Assembly (NCBI GenBank): GCA_045587785.1
Contig: JAZNDA010000057.1
Location: forward strand, 1 to 6,397
Source: RGIG8775 sp045587785
Lineage (GTDB): Bacteria > Bacillota > Clostridia > Oscillospirales > CAG-272
DNA: 6,397 bases
Direction: 5' to 3'
Below are positions 5,465-6,397 of the stretch, one piece after another. Each line of letters begins with the position of its first letter. Position 1 is the stretch's first letter. Both the position numbers and the translations under genes were made by a program. The notes under the pieces are model-generated. The model ran no database searches. It had not been told where the DNA came from and was given only the letters and a program-made list of their open reading frames with translations.

Positions 5465-6163
5465 TTACGTCAAAGAAACCTCTGCGGTGTGCGGGCGGTG
5501 GTCGGACACCACCACGGCCGGCAGGTCGGCGGCGGTGACGGTGAGGTCGGGCGAGGTGAAGACATAATCGATCTTGCGCGTGGGCGCGTCGGACGGGTAG
5601 CTGAAGCGCTCGCCGTCAAAAAGCGAAGCGGTGTCAACCATTCTCTCGCGGATGGGCGCAAGGATGGGGCTTTCGGGGGTGAGGTTGAAGTCGCCCATCA
5701 GGATACATTTTTCGTTCGACAAATGCGGGAGCAGGGTCTGTACCGCGTTTTCCGCCTCGTCGGGGTTGAGCCCGAAGTGCGTGACCAGCACCGTAAGGCC
5801 GCCCTCAAGCGTGGCCTTCAGCACGCATCGCGATTCGTAATAGCCCTTGTAGGCACGCGGCGACGGGTCGGGAATCGGGAGTATTTCGGCGGCAAGGAGA
5901 GGGCGCTTGGACAGGATCGCGTTGCCGTAGGGGCCGCCTTTTGTGTCAATGGCCTTGGCAAAGAAAGCGTAGGGAAATCCCGCAAGGCGGGCCAGCGTTT
6001 CGGCCTGTGCGGTGTAGTCGGGGTCGCTTCCCGCGCCGCGCACCTCGTTAAGCCCCACCACGTCGGCATCCAAGGCGACGATGGCCTCGGCCAAGGCTTC
6101 AAAATTTATCTTTTTTTCAATATAGTGAAAGGCGTGCTGTATATTAAAAGAAACAATTTTCAT
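5465..6163 (-). CDS. Endonuclease/exonuclease/phosphatase-family hydrolase
   Basis: 232 residues, a complete metal-dependent EEP domain with no signal peptide, so probably cytoplasmic. Motifs in order: SFNIQH (N7), GLNEVRG (E40, metal ligand), GGPYGNAILSK at 76-86, THFGL (H129), MGDFNLTPE (D158, N160), RKIDYVFTS (D199) and SDHRPH (D221, H222, catalytic pair). All expected catalytic residues are present, so it should be active. The family hydrolyses phosphodiesters or phosphomonoesters in DNA, RNA, lipids or inositol phosphates, and the sequence does not settle which. Its compact size is closer to small bacterial EEP proteins than to exonuclease III, and KIDYVF is common in that group. Start at 6163 is supported by AAGGAG with a 6-nt spacer. 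No clear promoter fits in the 33 bp between the upstream hairpin (6197-6229) and the gene, and no terminator separates it from the tRNA, so it may depend on upstream readthrough. Confidence 0.92.
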   Translation of the reverse strand: MKIVSFNIQHAFHYIEKKINFEALAEAIVALDADVVGLNEVRGAGSDPDYTAQAETLARLAGFPYAFFAKAIDTKGGPYGNAILSKRPLLAAEILPIPDPSPRAYKGYYESRCVLKATLEGGLTVLVTHFGLNPDEAENAVQTLLPHLSNEKCILMGDFNLTPESPILAPIRERMVDTASLFDGERFSYPSDAPTRKIDYVFTSPDLTVTAADLPAVVVSDHRPHTAEVSLT

Positions 6164-6169
6164 AGAAAA

Positions 6170-6175
6170 CTCCTT
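6170..6175 (-). promoter_or_regulatory. Ribosome binding site of the EEP-family gene
   Basis: AAGGAG on the minus strand, 6 nt before the ATG at 6163, with the same sequence and spacing as the plsY site. It fixes the start. Confidence 0.85.
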
Positions 6176-6196
6176 TTTCTTTTTTTCGAGGACTTA

Positions 6197-6229
6197 AAAA
6201 CGAGCAAACCCGTTGTGTTTGCTCGTTTT
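6197..6229 (-). terminator. Rho-independent terminator after mgtE
   Basis: Perfect 13-bp arms (AAAACGAGCAAAC paired with GTTTGCTCGTTTT) around a 7-nt loop, starting 7 bp beyond the mgtE stop. Read on the minus strand, the stem ends in a run of five T then AA. The arms are symmetrical, so it would also work rightward, though no rightward gene precedes it. Confidence 0.85.
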
Positions 6230-6236
6230 CGGAAGA

Positions 6237-6397
6237 TCATAACCAAAGTGCGGCCAGCGAGAAGAAGATGAGAAGTGAGACCGCGTCAACGATGGTGGTG
6301 ATAAACGGGCTTGCCATTACGGCGGGGTCAAAGCCAAGCCGCTTCGCCAGAAGCGGAAGCGAAGCGCCGATGAGGTTGGCCACGGGAAGGATGATCA
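6237..6397 (-). CDS. mgtE: MgtE-type magnesium transporter, C-terminal end (partial)
   Basis: The last 52 codons before the stop; the rest lies beyond the right edge. The visible end reads IILPVANLIGASLPLLAKRL, then GFDPAVMASPFITTIVDAVS, then a hydrophobic tail LLIFFSLAALWL. This matches the final two transmembrane helices of MgtE: a glycine-containing helix with LPLL, the DPA..S.PFITT..D signature and the last membrane helix. The aspartate in TTIVD probably corresponds to the pore residue that binds magnesium in characterised MgtE channels. Established role: magnesium uptake across the cytoplasmic membrane, gated by an N-terminal cytosolic domain and CBS pair (not visible here). The match is strong despite the short fragment. 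Confidence 0.9.
   Translation of the reverse strand, partial: IILPVANLIGASLPLLAKRLGFDPAVMASPFITTIVDAVSLLIFFSLAALWL

Noticed and set aside
5399..6271. 290-codon plus-strand frame opposite the EEP-family gene
   Set aside because: It runs across the tRNA promoter region, the whole EEP gene and the mgtE terminator. The complementary strand has all EEP catalytic motifs.
1..6397. CRISPR array, insertion sequence, phage or defence genes
   Set aside because: No regularly spaced repeats, transposase or integrase motifs, or terminal repeats with target duplications were found on either strand.

Overview
The window reads as ordinary chromosomal DNA from a low-to-mid GC Gram-positive bacterium, most likely a member of the Clostridia (Bacillota). 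Support comes from strong AAGGAG-type ribosome binding sites, sigma-A-like promoters with TGn-extended -10 boxes, a class II (Firmicutes-type) galactose-1-phosphate uridylyltransferase, a PlsY acyltransferase, a DUF3006-like small protein and a CCA-encoding tRNA-Arg. The lineage below class is inference. No mobile element, CRISPR array, phage gene or defence cassette is visible.

Left half (about 27-3517, minus strand): one compact four-gene transcription unit, read right to left. It starts at a promoter at 3489-3517 and runs through a DUF3006-like small protein, plsY (membrane phospholipid synthesis), a Methyltransf_32/METTL25-like SAM methyltransferase, and a diverged FolC/Mur-ligase-like protein that has lost most recognisable folylpolyglutamate synthase catalytic motifs. 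Spacing is tight (13 bp, 17 bp, then a 4-bp ATGA overlap), and a stem-loop at 27-56 closes the unit.

Centre (3489-5123): a divergent promoter region. A consensus promoter (TTGACA, 17 bp, TACAAT) drives galT rightward. The first ATG of the open frame lies inside this promoter, so the real galT start is almost certainly at 3624. A short inverted repeat sits exactly midway between the two -35 boxes and is a candidate operator. galT stands alone, with no galK or galE beside it in the window.

Right part (5124-6397): a 167-bp hairpin-rich intergenic stretch that looks like a dispersed repeat, ending in a perfect 28-bp palindrome. Next comes a symmetrical bidirectional terminator serving galT from the left and tRNA-Arg(CCG) from the right. 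The tRNA has its own strong promoter. To its right are an endonuclease/exonuclease/phosphatase-family gene, a terminator hairpin, and the C-terminal end of an MgtE-type magnesium transporter, all on the minus strand.

I did not find a convincing previously undescribed system. The points most worth a second look are the degenerate FolC-like pseudoenzyme in the plsY operon, the promoter-defined galT start correction with its centred operator-like repeat, and the hairpin/palindrome cluster between galT and the tRNA.
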